Shown here: one piece after another, positions 35,690 to 47,386 of the stretch | How positions within the stretch are numbered: the stretch's first letter is position 1 | Layout: every line of letters begins with the position of its first letter | From: Chelonoidis abingdonii | Lineage: Eukaryota > Chordata > Testudines > Testudinidae | Reading direction: 5' to 3' | Length of the DNA: 64,000 bases | NCBI RefSeq assembly: GCF_003597395.2 | Contig: NC_133773.1 | Span: 63,322,928 to 63,386,927 of the forward strand | The notes under the pieces: generated by a model | Told to the model about the DNA's origin: nothing | Databases searched by the model: none | What the model saw: only the letters and a program-made list of their open reading frames with translations | Program-made: the position numbers and the translations under genes

Positions 35690-36430
35690 AAGTTTGTGGA
35701 CGACACCAAGCTGGGAGGGATTGCAAGTGCTTTGGAGGACAGGATTAAAATTCAAAATGATCTGGACAAACTGGAGAAATGCTCTGAAGTAAAATTTGAA
35801 TTTCATCCTAAAGGACAAAACCAAAGTACACCACTTATGAAGGGAACAATCAGTGGCACACAATCAAAATGGGAAATGACTGCCTAGGAAGGAGTACTGC
35901 AGAAAAGGATCTGGGGGTCATAATGGATCACAAGCTAAATATGAATCAACAGTATAACACTGTGTGGAGGGGCGAGGGGGGGGAAGCAAACATTACTCTG
36001 GGATGTATTAGCAGGAGTGTTGTAAGCAAGATACGAGAGCTCTGCTCTATGCTGATTAGACCTCAGCTGGAGCATTATGTCCAGTTCTGGGTGCCACATT
36101 TCAGGAAAGATGTGGACAAATTGGAGAAAGATCTTGAAAACATGACCTATGAGGGAAAATTGAAAAAACTGGTTTGAGTCTGGAGAAGAGGACATAAAAA
36201 GTTCCTAAAAGGAGGAGGGAGAAAAATTGTTCTCCTTAACTTTTGAGGATAGGCCAAGAAGCAATGGGCTTAAATTGCAGCAAGTTCAGTTTGGGTTTGA
36301 CATTAAGAAAAACTTCCGAACTGTCCGGGTGGTTAAGCACTGGAATAAATTGCCTAGGAACGCTGTGCAATCTCCATCACTAGAGATTTTTAAGAGCAGG
36401 TTAGACAAACACATGTCAAGGATGGTCTAG
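35690..36430 (+). pseudogene. CR1 reverse transcriptase, box C to C-terminus
   Basis: FVDDTKLGG at 35693-35719 is RT box C with its catalytic aspartate pair. Later blocks are LGRSTAEKDLGVIMDHKLNM (35884-35943), MLIRPQLEHYVQFWVPHFRK (36049-36108) and, in another frame, VRVVKHWNKLPRNAV near the end. These are the CR1 thumb and C-terminal blocks. Frameshifts near 35880 and 36180 break the frame. Confidence 0.88.
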
Positions 36431-36688
36431 ATAATACTTAGTCCTACCATGAGTGCAGGGGACTAGACTAGATGACCTCTCAAGGTCTCTTCTAGTCTTA
36501 TGATTCTGATTGTTTTATGAATGTGTCTTGTCTCTGACAACTTCAGTTGCCCTGAAAAAACATGCTTAATGGAGATAGTATGCAAAATTCCCTTGGAGGA
36601 GTAATCTATAAGAATTTAAAGCCACTTTATTCCTGAATGAGAGCATCCACACAATGGGTGTATGTGTGTTTTGGGGTGGTGGTGTGGT

Positions 36689-38182
36689 TGTGACCCTAAG
36701 CACGGCTGTGTTCACACCATGCACACTATTGTAGTAATCTTTGTACAAAATACACCATGAGGTGTCATTTGCTTTATGTATGCATGCAATGAATATTAGG
36801 AGTTATGGATGTACTAGAATTATAAACCAGGCATATCAGGGGAATTGGTTAACAGGCCTGCTTTAGACAAAGGAATGTTGTTTGCTTCTCTCACCACACT
36901 GTTCATCAGGCATAGACAATGAAGATCCACTTTTTTTTTTAAATTATTAGGCAAACACAGCTATCAAGGAAATAAGTGGGAGGAGACAGCATGGCATCTA
37001 CACACAGCAGGAGAGAAGTTTGGGCTGGGTTTTAATTTTTGAAAGAATACATTGCAAAGGGCTGCTGGTCTATAAAGACTCAATTCAATTGCCTATCACT
37101 TGAGATTTATACAACCAGTTGGCTACAATATAACTCTTAAAAATGAGCAAGGTCTTTTCTGAAAGCTAATAGTTCACCTGTGGTTAATATTGTTCTATGT
37201 ACATATTAATATTGAGGAAAATATGGACACTTAATTATATGATTTAAAATCTGAGGCCAAATGGAGAAACAGGTTCTGTCCCAGACAGACAGTTATTTTC
37301 CTGTCTCCTATGTAAACTAAGCATGGTGAAATCAAAACAATAGAAATACAGGGGACTGGGAAGCCCATGGGAAAGGGGAAAAACAGCATGAGATGATCTT
37401 GCCTCTTGGTAAAAGTCATTTGAACTTTGGAAGATATAAGCAAAGACAGAAGCCATCTTTGACATCCATCAGTAGACAGACACAAGGGAACAGTTCTTGC
37501 AAGCTGAGAAAGATAGGCCCTTCAGTCAATTCTTGGGCTGAGGTCTCTGGAAATGGCATATCAGGTGAGAAACCTGCTTAGGCAAATATCTTTCCCCTAG
37601 GAAGACAAGGCAAGCTAGGATCTTGTACTTCTGTGGAAGGTCCTGATGAGGGAAGGTAAGCAATGACTGGGAAGAAGGAAGATTGAGAAAACATCTTGAA
37701 CAAAGTCTGTTCTTTGCTGGAGTAGTTCTAGATTTTTAGATGTGTGGTTTCACTCTGATTTGCTTGTAACCATCTCTGTGCCTATGTCTTTTACTTGGCT
37801 TCTCTTAATCTGTCCAATTTATAAACTTGTTTTTACTCTTAATATAAATCAGCTTTAGTAGAACAAACAGGAGAGGGCTGGATTTCCCAGAGCACATGGT
37901 TTTAGGGAAAATTCAGAACGGAATGTGTGTCGGAGTTGTCCTACAAGGCTGGTAGAGATGAGGGAATGTGATTGATGTGTTGCTGACAGGCTGCTGAGGT
38001 CAGAGTTGCTGGACTGCAGCAGCTGTACACGGACACTCAGGGTACGTATGCTGTATGCTTGTTGCTGGCTGGCTGTTCCAGGTAGGGGGTTACAGTAGCA
38101 AAGCACCTGAGGAACCTGGGGTACAGGGCAGGTGGTGACTCAACCCTTCACTGCTTTGGGTTATACCCTGAACCCTGTCACA
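36689..38182 (+). mobile_element. LTR-like element (about 1.5 kb)
   Basis: It starts TGTGACCCTAAGC and ends AACCCTGTCACA: TG/CA ends with a TGTGAC/GTCACA inverted pair, the same end sequence as at 16449-17153. It also shares with that element a 'CACTATTGTAGT..T' block near its start (36724-36740), so the two probably belong to one wider family. Flanking 5-mers (GTGGT, GGGTT) match only partly. No genes inside. Confidence 0.5.
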
Positions 38183-38614
38183 GGGTTCAGTTCTCTTTTA
38201 CTTATGAACATAGATATTACCCCTTTAGTTGATGTCCCTTAACTTTCCTGAATGTCCCTATGTAGACATTCCTAAGAAATGGAGTCTCAGAAGCCAGCAA
38301 GATGAGTGGGGAGCTGCTTAGGTTAGTCAGGAGAGAAATGCTGAGTAGAAGGTTGAGGAGAAGAAATGGATTAGGCACTTAAGTGACTGACCTGGTGCAC
38401 TTGACTGATGGACCAGCGATAGATGCCTCCCTCCACTTGGAATCCTCAGGCATGAACCTGCTTCTGGAGTTAAGCACATAGGCTAAGTCTAGACTTAGCC
38501 TATGCTCTAACAGCCAACACCATCTCTCTATCTTCTGTTCAAGCACCCTAGGTTTCCACATGGCCCCTGGTTACTTTCTATGCAGGTGCTGTGCTGCCCA
38601 TCCAACTGTCTCTG

Positions 38615-38798
38615 GTGGGTGGTTAAGCGCTGGAATAAATTGCTTAGGGAGGTTGTGGAATCTCCATCACTGGAGATTTTTAAGAGCAGGTGAGGCACAC
38701 ACCTGTCAGGAATGGTCTAGATAATACTTAGTCCAGTCCCCTGCGCTCATGGAAGGACTAGGTGACCTCTCGAGAGCCCTTCCAGTCTATGATTCTAC
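38615..38798 (+). mobile_element. CR1 LINE 3' end
   Basis: 'GGTTAAGCGCTGGAATAAAT' (38621-38640) to 'CCAGTCTATGATTCTAC' is the end of CR1 ORF2 and the 3' UTR. It is closely similar to 36320-36510 of the larger CR1 copy. Confidence 0.88.
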
Positions 38799-38800
38799 TG

Positions 38801-39134
38801 TACCCCTTTCAGAAAACTGATTTGTCTTGTGTACCCCAAGTTTCACTGTGCTTAAAACCTACTTGGTTACAAAATCAGACATAAAAATACAAAAGTATCA
38901 CAGCACGTTATTACTGAAATTGCTTATGTTCTCATTTTTAATCATATAATAAAATTATTGGAATATATATATTGTACTTACATGTATAGTCTATAGAGTA
39001 TTTTAAACAAGTCATTTTCTGTATGAAATTTTGGTGTGTACTGATTTCACTAGCTTTTTATGTAGCCTGTTGTAAAACTAGATAAATATCTAGATATATT
39101 CCAGGGATACATGTATCCTGGTTGAGAATTGCTG
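38801..39134. mobile_element. hAT-like non-autonomous element
   Basis: The right end GGTTGAGAATTGCTG is a hAT-type terminus. The left end (TACCCCTTTCAG) is less clear. The flanks TTCTACTG and TTCTAGTC agree at 6 of 8 positions, suggesting insertion at the tail of the CR1 copy just upstream. Confidence 0.5.
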
Positions 39135-40168
39135 TTCTAGTCTATTCGAAGATTAGTGTGGGGTTGTTGTTGTTAAACTGCACAGAAGGTAGTTTTCATT
39201 CATATATGAATCAAAAATGGAGACTATTGATTTAGTAGAAACTAAAGCTAAAAACAGGAAACACTTTGATTCTGGGCCTGACAGGATGTCAGATTATTTT
39301 TCTTTCGTACCTACATACTATGTTTCATTTTTAAATGACACAACCCTTTCATGAATGTTTCAATGAAGAATTGATGTATTTTTTTTGTCTTGTTGTGTTT
39401 TTGGCTCACAATGACTTAATCAAAGGTTTTATTAGGTACAAAAAAGCAATTGACAGCTATATACACTTTTCCCATTTGGCACAACAGGGAGGAGACTATG
39501 CCAAACTGATGATTTGATGACAGACTGCGCAAGAAGAAGTGGGTTTTATGCATGTCTTTTCACTAAAAGAAAAGTGATCGCTCTCTGTAGCAAGCTGTCT
39601 GGCTGAACATTTCAGAAATTTTTGCATTTTGGTTTGATTGATCGGAGGGGACTGTGAGGTGGAACTGCTGCTTTAAAGTACTTTGTAATTAAGTAAGTGC
39701 CAACTTGGTTATACAGACCCGTGGAAGTGCTGAAACAATTTTAATAAGCATTCCCCCCAGAAATAAGGAACATAAAACTAAACGCAGGAAATGATTTGGA
39801 ATATAGAAGAATAATATTAAATAAAATTAATCAGTCTTCACTGGGAAATGTGTTCTGGTGCGGTGACATCTTGCATGGATGGGCTCTAACTATAGTGTGA
39901 ACTGAGACTTCCAATATATTCAGAAAGCTGTCCTGGGAAAAAAGGTCATATTTGTGTACAAAGAGATGAAGTAGAGATCAACTTATTTCTATTTCATTCA
40001 GGACAATGTTTAGTTTTAGTCTATTCCTCTGTGTAAGCTGTAGTTGTTGGTAAAATGCAGTAGACTACAGACAGGTGGAAAGAAGGCTTGTCTGTAGATA
40101 TTTTTGGGAGCATTTTTATTCTATAATTGATTGTGTTATAACAAGTGATATTTCAATATTTTGTGGCA

Positions 40169-40350
40169 TCTTTGAAACTCCCAGATAAAGTACTTTACAT
40201 TTAATAAATCTTACAATGCCCCTGAGAAGTTGGCAAATATCATACCAATGTTACTGTCTGACAGAAATTAGGTACTTGCTCATGTTCAAAGAACAAATCC
40301 ACGTCAGATCTAGGAATTAGAGCCCAAGAGTCCTGACTCTCTTAAGAGCA
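40169..40350 (-). mobile_element. MIR/CORE-SINE-like relic
   Basis: The order 'AAAGTACTTTACATTTAATA', 'AGGTACTTGCTCATGTTCAA', 'GAATTAGAGCCCAAGAGTCC' on the plus strand matches a reverse-oriented MIR-type SINE. Strongly diverged. Confidence 0.4.
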
Positions 40351-40529
40351 AATCCTACAAAACACTGTATATCCCATCAGACAGTAAGTGGATACAGATG
40401 TTCTAAGCTAGCACAAACAATGTGGCCCATAAGCATGTGACTTCTGTTGGGAACAGTGAGATCCTTATTTTTCTCTGATTATCAAAAAGCCAGCAGAGGG
40501 CAGCTAACTTTTTGCCAAGCAAGCTTTCC

Positions 40530-40709
40530 ATAGAATATTAGGGTTGGAAGGGATCTCAGGAGGGCATCTAGTCCAACTGCCTGCTCAAAGCAGGACCAAT
40601 CCCAGACAGATTTTTGCCCTAGATCCCTATAATGACCCCCTCAAGGATTGAACTCTAACTGTGGGTTTAGTAGGCCAATGCTCAAACCACTGAGCTATCC
40701 CTGACCCCA
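40530..40709 (-). mobile_element. tRNA-derived SINE with CR1-like tail, minus strand
   Basis: On the minus strand the A box (ATAGCTCAGTGGTTTGAGC) lies near 40680-40700 and the degenerate B box (GTTAGAGTTCAATCC) near 40645-40660. The tail carries TTGGTCCTGCTTTGAGCAGG and ends in AATATTCTATG. The CR1-like tail differs from those of the SINEs at 12.1 and 21.1 kb, so it is a second subfamily. Confidence 0.88.
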
Positions 40710-42544
40710 GTGAAGTCTAATGGGAATCTTGCCATTGACTTCAAGGCCAGACGTTGACCCAGTGAATTAAATAAATTACCTGTAAGTCACTGAGTAGTTT
40801 GAATCAAACATTTTCTAGTTCAAATATCAGAATTTGGATGAAGACTTAATGCTCTTTTTGATTGTTGGAGGAAACACAGTATATGCTGACATTACCACTG
40901 TGAAATATGAGGCCTTAATGGGCCAATAACAAGAGTTTGTTAGTGACTCGATATTGATATTGCATTCTCCCAGGTTACCACTTTAGTAGGAGATTAAAAT
41001 ACAAATTCTTAGGAAAATAGGGATAGATAAGATTTCTGAATCACTCTCAGCAAGTTCTTGAGGCGTAGCAGCAAAGCTAAATTAAATACCCTAGATTGCT
41101 TCATAACACTAGCGCACACACAGACTATTCTAAACTCTGGAAATAGTAATATGGAACACAGGATGATAATGGTTATGGGCTAAACGCACAAGTATATCAT
41201 CTTGTATAAGATTTAAGTAAACATAATCAGAATGTAGAGAATATCTAATTAGTGGGAACTTTAATTCTACTTTTAGATATACACAAAGAATGTCTGGGGC
41301 CAGGAGAGAAGTAACGTGGAGCAAAGTCTTTCCTTTTCCTTGTAATGAAATTACAAGAACAGATCATTTATTTACACCGGAGGGGTACAGCCAGAATTTT
41401 CAAATTTGGGTGTGAGAAGCAAAGCACTTAAAATCCATATTTAGGCACTCATAGTGGCCTGATTTCAGAGGTAATCAAGTGTAGTTACAAAAAAGGCAAG
41501 CAGAATACTGGGGATTGGGAGGGAGCATGGGCAAACTCCTGACTGGCTTTTATTTGAAAACTGTATAGAGAGAATGAATGAACATCAGAGATCAAAATGA
41601 GGAAACAGTTGATTTACCATAACTTTATATGCTTTGATTATGCCCCAAACCAGAATAAATGAAAACTGCCACAATATTTGAAGATGTTTGTTCAATAAAT
41701 TACAGACCTCACAAGAGGTTATAAATGACAGAAGTAAAGAATGTCATATAGTTTCCAACTGGGAAAACCATCAGGGATGAATGATCTCTCTGAGCAGTTC
41801 ATGCTAAAAGCTAGATGGCCTGTTTCAGAGGTAGGAACTGAACTGGTTCAGTGGTGTGTAGCTATAAGTGATTTTTTTCTTGCCCAATAAGGAAAGGCGC
41901 TACTTGTCTATGACCTCCATTTTCCAGTCATATTCTGTGTGAAGATGCCAGGATAGTGGTAGAAGTAGTAACTAAGAGTTAGAGGGGAAAACTTTGTTCT
42001 GACAATTGAGATGCCTCTCAGGGAGAACAATCTACATAATACCATTCAGATTGTATAAATTATGTGGGCAGGAGGAAAAAATGAGAAATTAATGGTTGCC
42101 GCTTATGATGCCCAAAATGCTATTTAATGCCACTGATGGTAGCATGACTTAAGACAAAGATTATCAGATAAAACTGCTATTCTATATGATAAACATGATT
42201 AGGTATATCAAACTCTGTATTTTAACAGCTATTGAGTCAAAAATGAAAATTAAATTAGGGTTCTCTTTGTCATCCCTATAGAGACATTTATGACAGGTCT
42301 CTGATGTTGACCTTTGATTTGTGTGTTTGTAGATCTCTTTTGTGGTCCTGATTCGTTAAGGTGCTGAATGTCTCTTGAGAGATATTGAGTGATCCCAGTT
42401 CCCAGTGAACTCAGTGGGAGCTGAAGGTACTTGGCAACTCTCAGGAGATGGTCATTTGGTTGCTGGATCAGTCCACATATCCCTATAGTTTTATCATAAC
42501 TTGCCTCCCCAGTAATTTATATAAGAGGTTTAGCAATAATTTCT

Positions 42545-42942
42545 AACTGAGGACCTCAGTTATGAACACCAGAGTTACAAACTAACAGATCAACCACACA
42601 CTTCATTTGGAACCGGAAGTATGTAATCAGGAAGCAGGAGAGACCCCTGCCAAAGCAAACATAGTACTGTGCTAAATGTAAATAACTTAAAAAAAAAAAA
42701 AAGGGAGGGTGAGGGTTAAATTGATAAGGTAAGAAAACTGTTTCTATGCTTGTTTAATTTAAATTAAGATGGTTCAAAGCAGCATTTTTCTTCAGTCTTC
42801 AGCATAGTAGTTTCAAAGCTGTATTAAGTCAATGTTCAGTTTTAAACTTTGAAAGAACCACCATAACGTTTTGTTCAGAGTTATGAACATTTCAGTTATG
42901 AACCTCCATTCCCAAGGTGCTCATAACTCTGAGGTTCTGCTA
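42545..42942. mobile_element. Tigger/pogo-like non-autonomous element
   Basis: The left end AACTGAGGACCTCAGTTATG and the right end (reverse complement) AGCAGAACCTCAGAGTTATG are diverged inverted repeats, with secondary copies of GAGTTA(C/T)(A/G)A inside both ends. TA occurs at both edges. An A-run lies at 42690-42703. No coding region. Confidence 0.6.
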
Positions 42943-43122
42943 TACACACTAACATGGCTTGCATGTGCAAATTAACGTTTGTATGGACAATTACAGACTG
43001 CATATTCAAACAAGTGCTTTGCACAAATTTGGGATGTATAAACTGAACAAAGGCCCTCATGGAAGTCAAGCATGATTTCTAAGGTACTAATCACCTGCAA
43101 CTTCCACCAATTTTAATTGGAT

Positions 43123-43161
43123 TTGTAGGTGCCTATAGTACTGATATATAGGCACCTACAA
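43123..43161. repeat. 15-bp perfect hairpin with AT-rich outer arms
   Basis: TTGTAGGTGCCTATA (43123-43137) is exactly complementary to 43147-43161 around a 9-base loop. Outside, AATTTTAATTG and CAATTATATAATT extend the pairing imperfectly. Confidence 0.9.
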
Positions 43162-43169
43162 GTACAATT

Positions 43170-45180
43170 ATATAATTTTTTTTGAAGTTTTTACCCTGTG
43201 TCTGACTGAAGTTTTAGCAATTCATTACATACCTGCTTAATTTGGCTTTCATTTAGAAGATGAGATCAACAATTGAGAGAGGAAGCTGTCTGATGTGAAC
43301 AAATATCACTGAATATGTTGTTGGCCTTTTTCCTTTTCCTTTTCACTGAATCTCTTTAGCAGATCAGGAAGTTCTGAGCTCATGATAGAATATGAAGGTA
43401 CAGAGTTCACAGCCCATCAGACAGCCACAAATTCCATTTCAGAACTTGATATGGCTGGCTTGTGTTTGAATGTTTATCAGGAAGGCAGAATGCAGTAGGT
43501 TAAATATTTGCAGAATAAATGGCTTGGTACAGTGCCTCTGCAAGCTGGAATTGCATCTAAAAGGCTGGAAACCTTACTTCTAGTTAGCTAAATGGCAAAA
43601 ATTTCAAGCCAGACTCTCTCTCTCTCATACTTCTGAGTAGTACCTTACTCAGTATATTACCTTACAACAGGGATAAGGGTGACAAGAATCTCGCTCTTAC
43701 TCGGCTAAATTAATCCTTAATACTAATCCATTGAGGTCAATCACTGGAGTTAAACCATAATGAATTTGGCCTAATATTTTTAAAGTACATTAACTTTTCA
43801 GCAGTCACTCTTAACAAAACTATCAGCAGCCATGCAGTGTATACTGAACTTTACGGGCACATCTAGAAAACTCTTAAAGAATATTAAGGTTGCAATGTCA
43901 AGCACTCTACAGTTAAGAAATGCCCCCGTTAAGGTTTCCTGTGCAATGTTAATTCTGACCCCTGTGAATATACCTTATTATAGTCTTTAGTTACATGATC
44001 ACGTCTCCTGAGAGCACCTCTCACTTGGCTGGGAGAGATAGGAGCCCTGCCCCACCCAGCAGAATAGGCTCCTGGGTCCTTAAAAGGACAATATCCTAGG
44101 TGCCCCTGCCCCATTCAACTACTAGTTCCCCAGGATTGCTGCTTCTTTCTTGCTACAAGTCCACTTGCTTGGTCTTTGTTTCAGCTTCTTGGAACAGGGA
44201 TCTTCTGGCCTCCTCTGTTCTTAAAGGGCCACTACACCCTTTTACGCATGTTTAAGTGCTTTAGTGAATAAGCATCTTTTCTTGAACTGGGGCTCTCATG
44301 ATCTATATCAATTTTACCGATGCAGAGTTTATCGCTGCCATATGTCTTTTGTTTGTGTAATGAACCAAGTATTGTATATATACAAATTTCTATTGCTACA
44401 ACCTGTCCATAAAATGATAGTGGCCTCCATCTAACTTCTGGTAACAAACATATGTTACTGAACTGTCTCTCTTCTTAGCAATAAGATAGAGGATTGTTTT
44501 ATAATGAGATCAGTGTAACTTTGGTCACAGTCATCAGTACAATTTAAATTCTAATATTTGTCTATCTTTTTTCTACAAAATAAGACTTACATTATAGCTA
44601 TTTCTCTTCCCTGTCCCACCTTCTAGAACAGTGAAAATATTACATAAATGTAATTTTTCCACTCAGTATTTGCAGTAGCAACATTAGAGTGTCTCCATGA
44701 CAGCACCTCTTGGCAGCATCTTATAGGAATAGGCGTTTTGCTACAGAAACATCATTATTGATATTAAGCAGACTAAGTGCCTGGGGGACACCTGAATACC
44801 CAATTTAAAATCTACTGTGATATGTGGTGGTAAGATAAACTTGAGGGACTGTCTTGCTGTTCAAATGTTTCATTATAATATGGTTATCTGAACAAAAAGA
44901 CATCACTTGATTGCTCCTGTAGTAAATCTCAAATCAAATTTGGCAAAAACCACACACACTAATTAGCACATAAATATCACTCAGCACCATATTGATAATA
45001 AAATAGGCTATAATTACCACCGAGCATCAGTTCTGTATGCATAGGCTGTGAATTAGGAGCCTGATCCTGCAACGTCCTGTGTATATCCTGGAAGATGTTA
45101 ACTAACATAACCCCTAGTGATTTTCAGTAGGAATTCAAATGCCTGAGGAAGTGTTTTGCAACTGACAGGTTTGGATCCTC
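43170..45180. other. no recognised gene; short repeats only
   Basis: The stretch at 43929-44230 has a slightly higher G+C content and could be an LTR piece on the minus strand, but no end is visible. Elsewhere only a short (TC)n run near 43614-43625 stands out. Confidence 0.4.
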
Positions 45181-45418
45181 AGGGTATGTCTACATTGAAG
45201 TTAGATACCTATGGCTCATCTGTGTCAGCTGACTTAGGTTCCTGGGCTCAGACTAAGGGGCTGTTTAATTGTGGTGTAGATGTTTGGGCTCCAGCTGGAA
45301 ACCAGCCCAAACCGACAGACTCCCCAGGGTCCTAGAGCCTGGGCACCACTCCAAAATGAGCCTGATTCAGCTGGCACAGGCCAGCCATAAGTGTCGAATT
45401 GCAGTGTAGACATATACT
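45181..45418. mobile_element. MITE with GTCTACA-type termini
   Basis: The left end AGGGTATGTCTACATTG and the right end GCAGTGTAGACATATACTA are inverted repeats (about 14 bp with mismatches). Interior GAGCCTG/CAGGCTC-like blocks are also symmetric. Related in end sequence to 21936, 33592 and 49787, with an unrelated interior. Confidence 0.7.
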
Positions 45419-45599
45419 AACTGTACAAGATTTCCTTCCACTCCTATGGAGTCTCTCTCTCTTCTGTCTTGTGTGTAGGATCTGTGTTTTGGCAAACATT
45501 TCATCAGTCTGTGAAATCTGTAGCTAACTTGCAAAAGCAAGGCAATTAATTGTTAACATAGAAAACCTATCCATACTGTGCATTACCTTTTTATCGTCT

Positions 45600-46373
45600 T
45601 GGAGAAAGAGGCATTCTGCATCTGCTGTCCATTTTCCCTTTCACACCCTTATCCTAAAAGGCCTTGTGGCAGGCCTGACTAGCCATCTGACTAAAGCAAG
45701 AAAGGACTGATTATAATGGGGTGTGTAATATTTAGGGTGAGAAATTACTTTAGTGAATTAAGCTTAGGTTGAATGTTTTTGTTTTGCTCAGTAAACTGCT
45801 TTGTCCTGTTTGCTATGTGGTCATCCTATTATAAGGGATAGTAAGTGTGAAAAATTGGGACGGGGCTGGGGAGTAATAGGAGCCCATATTAAAAAAAAAA
45901 AAAGGCCCAAATATCGGGACTGTCTCTATAAAATCAGGACGTCTGGTCACCCTACCTTATACTCACTTAAAATTCATCCCTTGTTGTTAATAAACTTGTT
46001 TTTGTTTTCTAAAACCCAGTTTGTGCAATTCATAACGGGGGGCGGGGGGGGCAAAGAACTGTGCATATCTTCCTCCACTTTGAGGGAGAGGGTGAATTTA
46101 TGAGCTTATGTTATATAGATCTCTACAGCACAAGACAATATAATTTTGGGTTTGCCTCCCAAAGGAGGTATACACTTGAGTGCTGAGCAGTTCCTGAGCT
46201 GATGTCAGTTCTGTGTCCATTTGCAGGTGGGTGTGTCCCTACCTGTGTGTGTGCTGGAGAGGGCTTGGACCAGCAGGGGAGAGCCCAGGCTGGTGGAATG
46301 GGCAGGTTCAGCAGGACCCCAGCATATCCAGCGGTATCCTAGTAGGGGGGTCCAACCCATCACAGTGAGGTCA
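45600..46373 (+). mobile_element. LTR-like element interrupted by a hAT MITE
   Basis: GTTAATAAACTTG (45987-45999) supplies a polyadenylation signal and CCCATCACA (46365-46373) a CA end. The text is similar in layout to the LTR at 16449-17153. The MITE at about 45832-45954 lies upstream of the AATAAA. The left boundary is uncertain. Confidence 0.45.
45832..45954. mobile_element. short hAT MITE, second copy
   Basis: It is the same family as 8872-8987: AAGTGTGAAAAATTGGGAC on the left and GGACGTCTGGTCACCCTA on the right, with an A-run in the middle. The left terminus is damaged and no clean 8-bp duplication is seen. Confidence 0.75.
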
Positions 46374-46757
46374 TTGCCAGTTACTAACTTCAGCTAAGAA
46401 CCAATTTGAGACAGTTTACCCTTATTTCCTGTCTGTAAGCCAGGTAAGATTTACAACTGCTTTTCTTCCCAAGGCCTTTTCTTCCTTCTTGCTATCCAAC
46501 ACTTTTCCCATTGCATCTGGGTTCACATAGGCTTTAACATTGGTGTGGATTGGGGGAAGGCCATATTGGCTCATTTTAAGACAGATTCTCTTTGCAGATG
46601 GTTTAAAATAAAACAGGCACTTCTATTGGTCAGAGGCCTTCTTTTTCAAAACTTACTCTTATCTTATTAGTTACCCTACTTTATTTCTTCTGGCCTTATT
46701 ATTTTCAAGGCTTTCCTTCTACTTGTTAAGGGCTTTCTTTACAACATGTATGTTTCC

Positions 46758-47147
46758 TTAACTTAAATTTGGTAAACTTATCCTGTACCCCTGTCTGATT
46801 TTCTTCCTCCCACCCCTGCTTAATCCTCTGAAACTGCCCCCTTCAAAGTTCTCTCCTCTAACTGTCTTAATTAGAATAAATTCTTTTGGCAGAGTAGTTG
46901 TCAATTCTTCTCTAGCTGTCTGTACTGCTAATGCTCCCACTGGGGTACTCCCTAGCTCAGAGAGATTTGGAGGATCAGGAGAAACAGGGAAGGCAGGGGA
47001 GGGTTTGCATATTTTTGTTTCAGTAGCTGCTTCACTTACAGTGGCACATGCTGCTTGGATTATTTTCCTTTGGAATGTACAGAGGGACCCAGAGTCTGTC
47101 AGCTGGCTTTCTGGCACATAATTTCTCATCCCAGTTAGAATGATCAA
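46758..47147 (-). CDS. unrecognised 129-codon open frame, possibly retroelement-derived
   Basis: This is one of the longest gap-free open frames in the window. The peptide is rich in Ser, Thr, Pro and Glu at its centre (PSPAFPVSPDPPNLSEL) with a basic end (RGGRKKIRQGYR). It has no signal peptide, membrane segment or catalytic motif that I can name. It lies just downstream of an LTR-like element but on the opposite strand, so it is not simply that element's gag. It may be a decayed retroelement gene or chance. Confidence 0.2.
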   Translation of the reverse strand: MIILTGMRNYVPESQLTDSGSLCTFQRKIIQAACATVSEAATETKICKPSPAFPVSPDPPNLSELGSTPVGALAVQTAREELTTTLPKEFILIKTVRGENFEGGSFRGLSRGGRKKIRQGYRISLPNLS

Positions 47148-47365
47148 TCAAGTTAACTAAGCTTCTTTTCATTCAATTTGGCCCCTCATCTGCAGCCAGC
47201 ACACACCTGATCTTCTTAAAGTGTCTGGTGTATGAATTCACATGGAGAGAATATTAAACAAAGGCCGTGCAAGACTACAAACCTGATCCTCAGAGGCACA
47301 ACTCCCACGCTGTCAAAGGACCTGGAGGATTGAGCTTGATTTTTGTCCTCATGGCCGTGTCCTCC

Positions 47366-47386
47366 AAAAAAAAAAAAAAAAAAAAA
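47366..47386. repeat. A homopolymer
   Basis: An A-run of about 21 is followed by A/T-rich sequence; possibly the tail of an unrecognised retroposon. Confidence 0.9.

Larger units (their letters stand above)
31514..36515 (+). mobile_element. CR1 LINE, 5'-truncated, split by a 2.07-kb DNA element
   Basis: About 2.9 kb of CR1 is present in two parts, 31514-33591 and 35663-36515. The first carries the endonuclease region and reverse transcriptase (RT) box A; the second carries RT box C, the thumb region and the 3' UTR with a CR1 tail ending near GATTCTGATT. The 5' half (ORF1, 5' UTR) is missing. Stops and frame changes are frequent. The split is caused by the insertion at 33592-35662. Confidence 0.93.
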
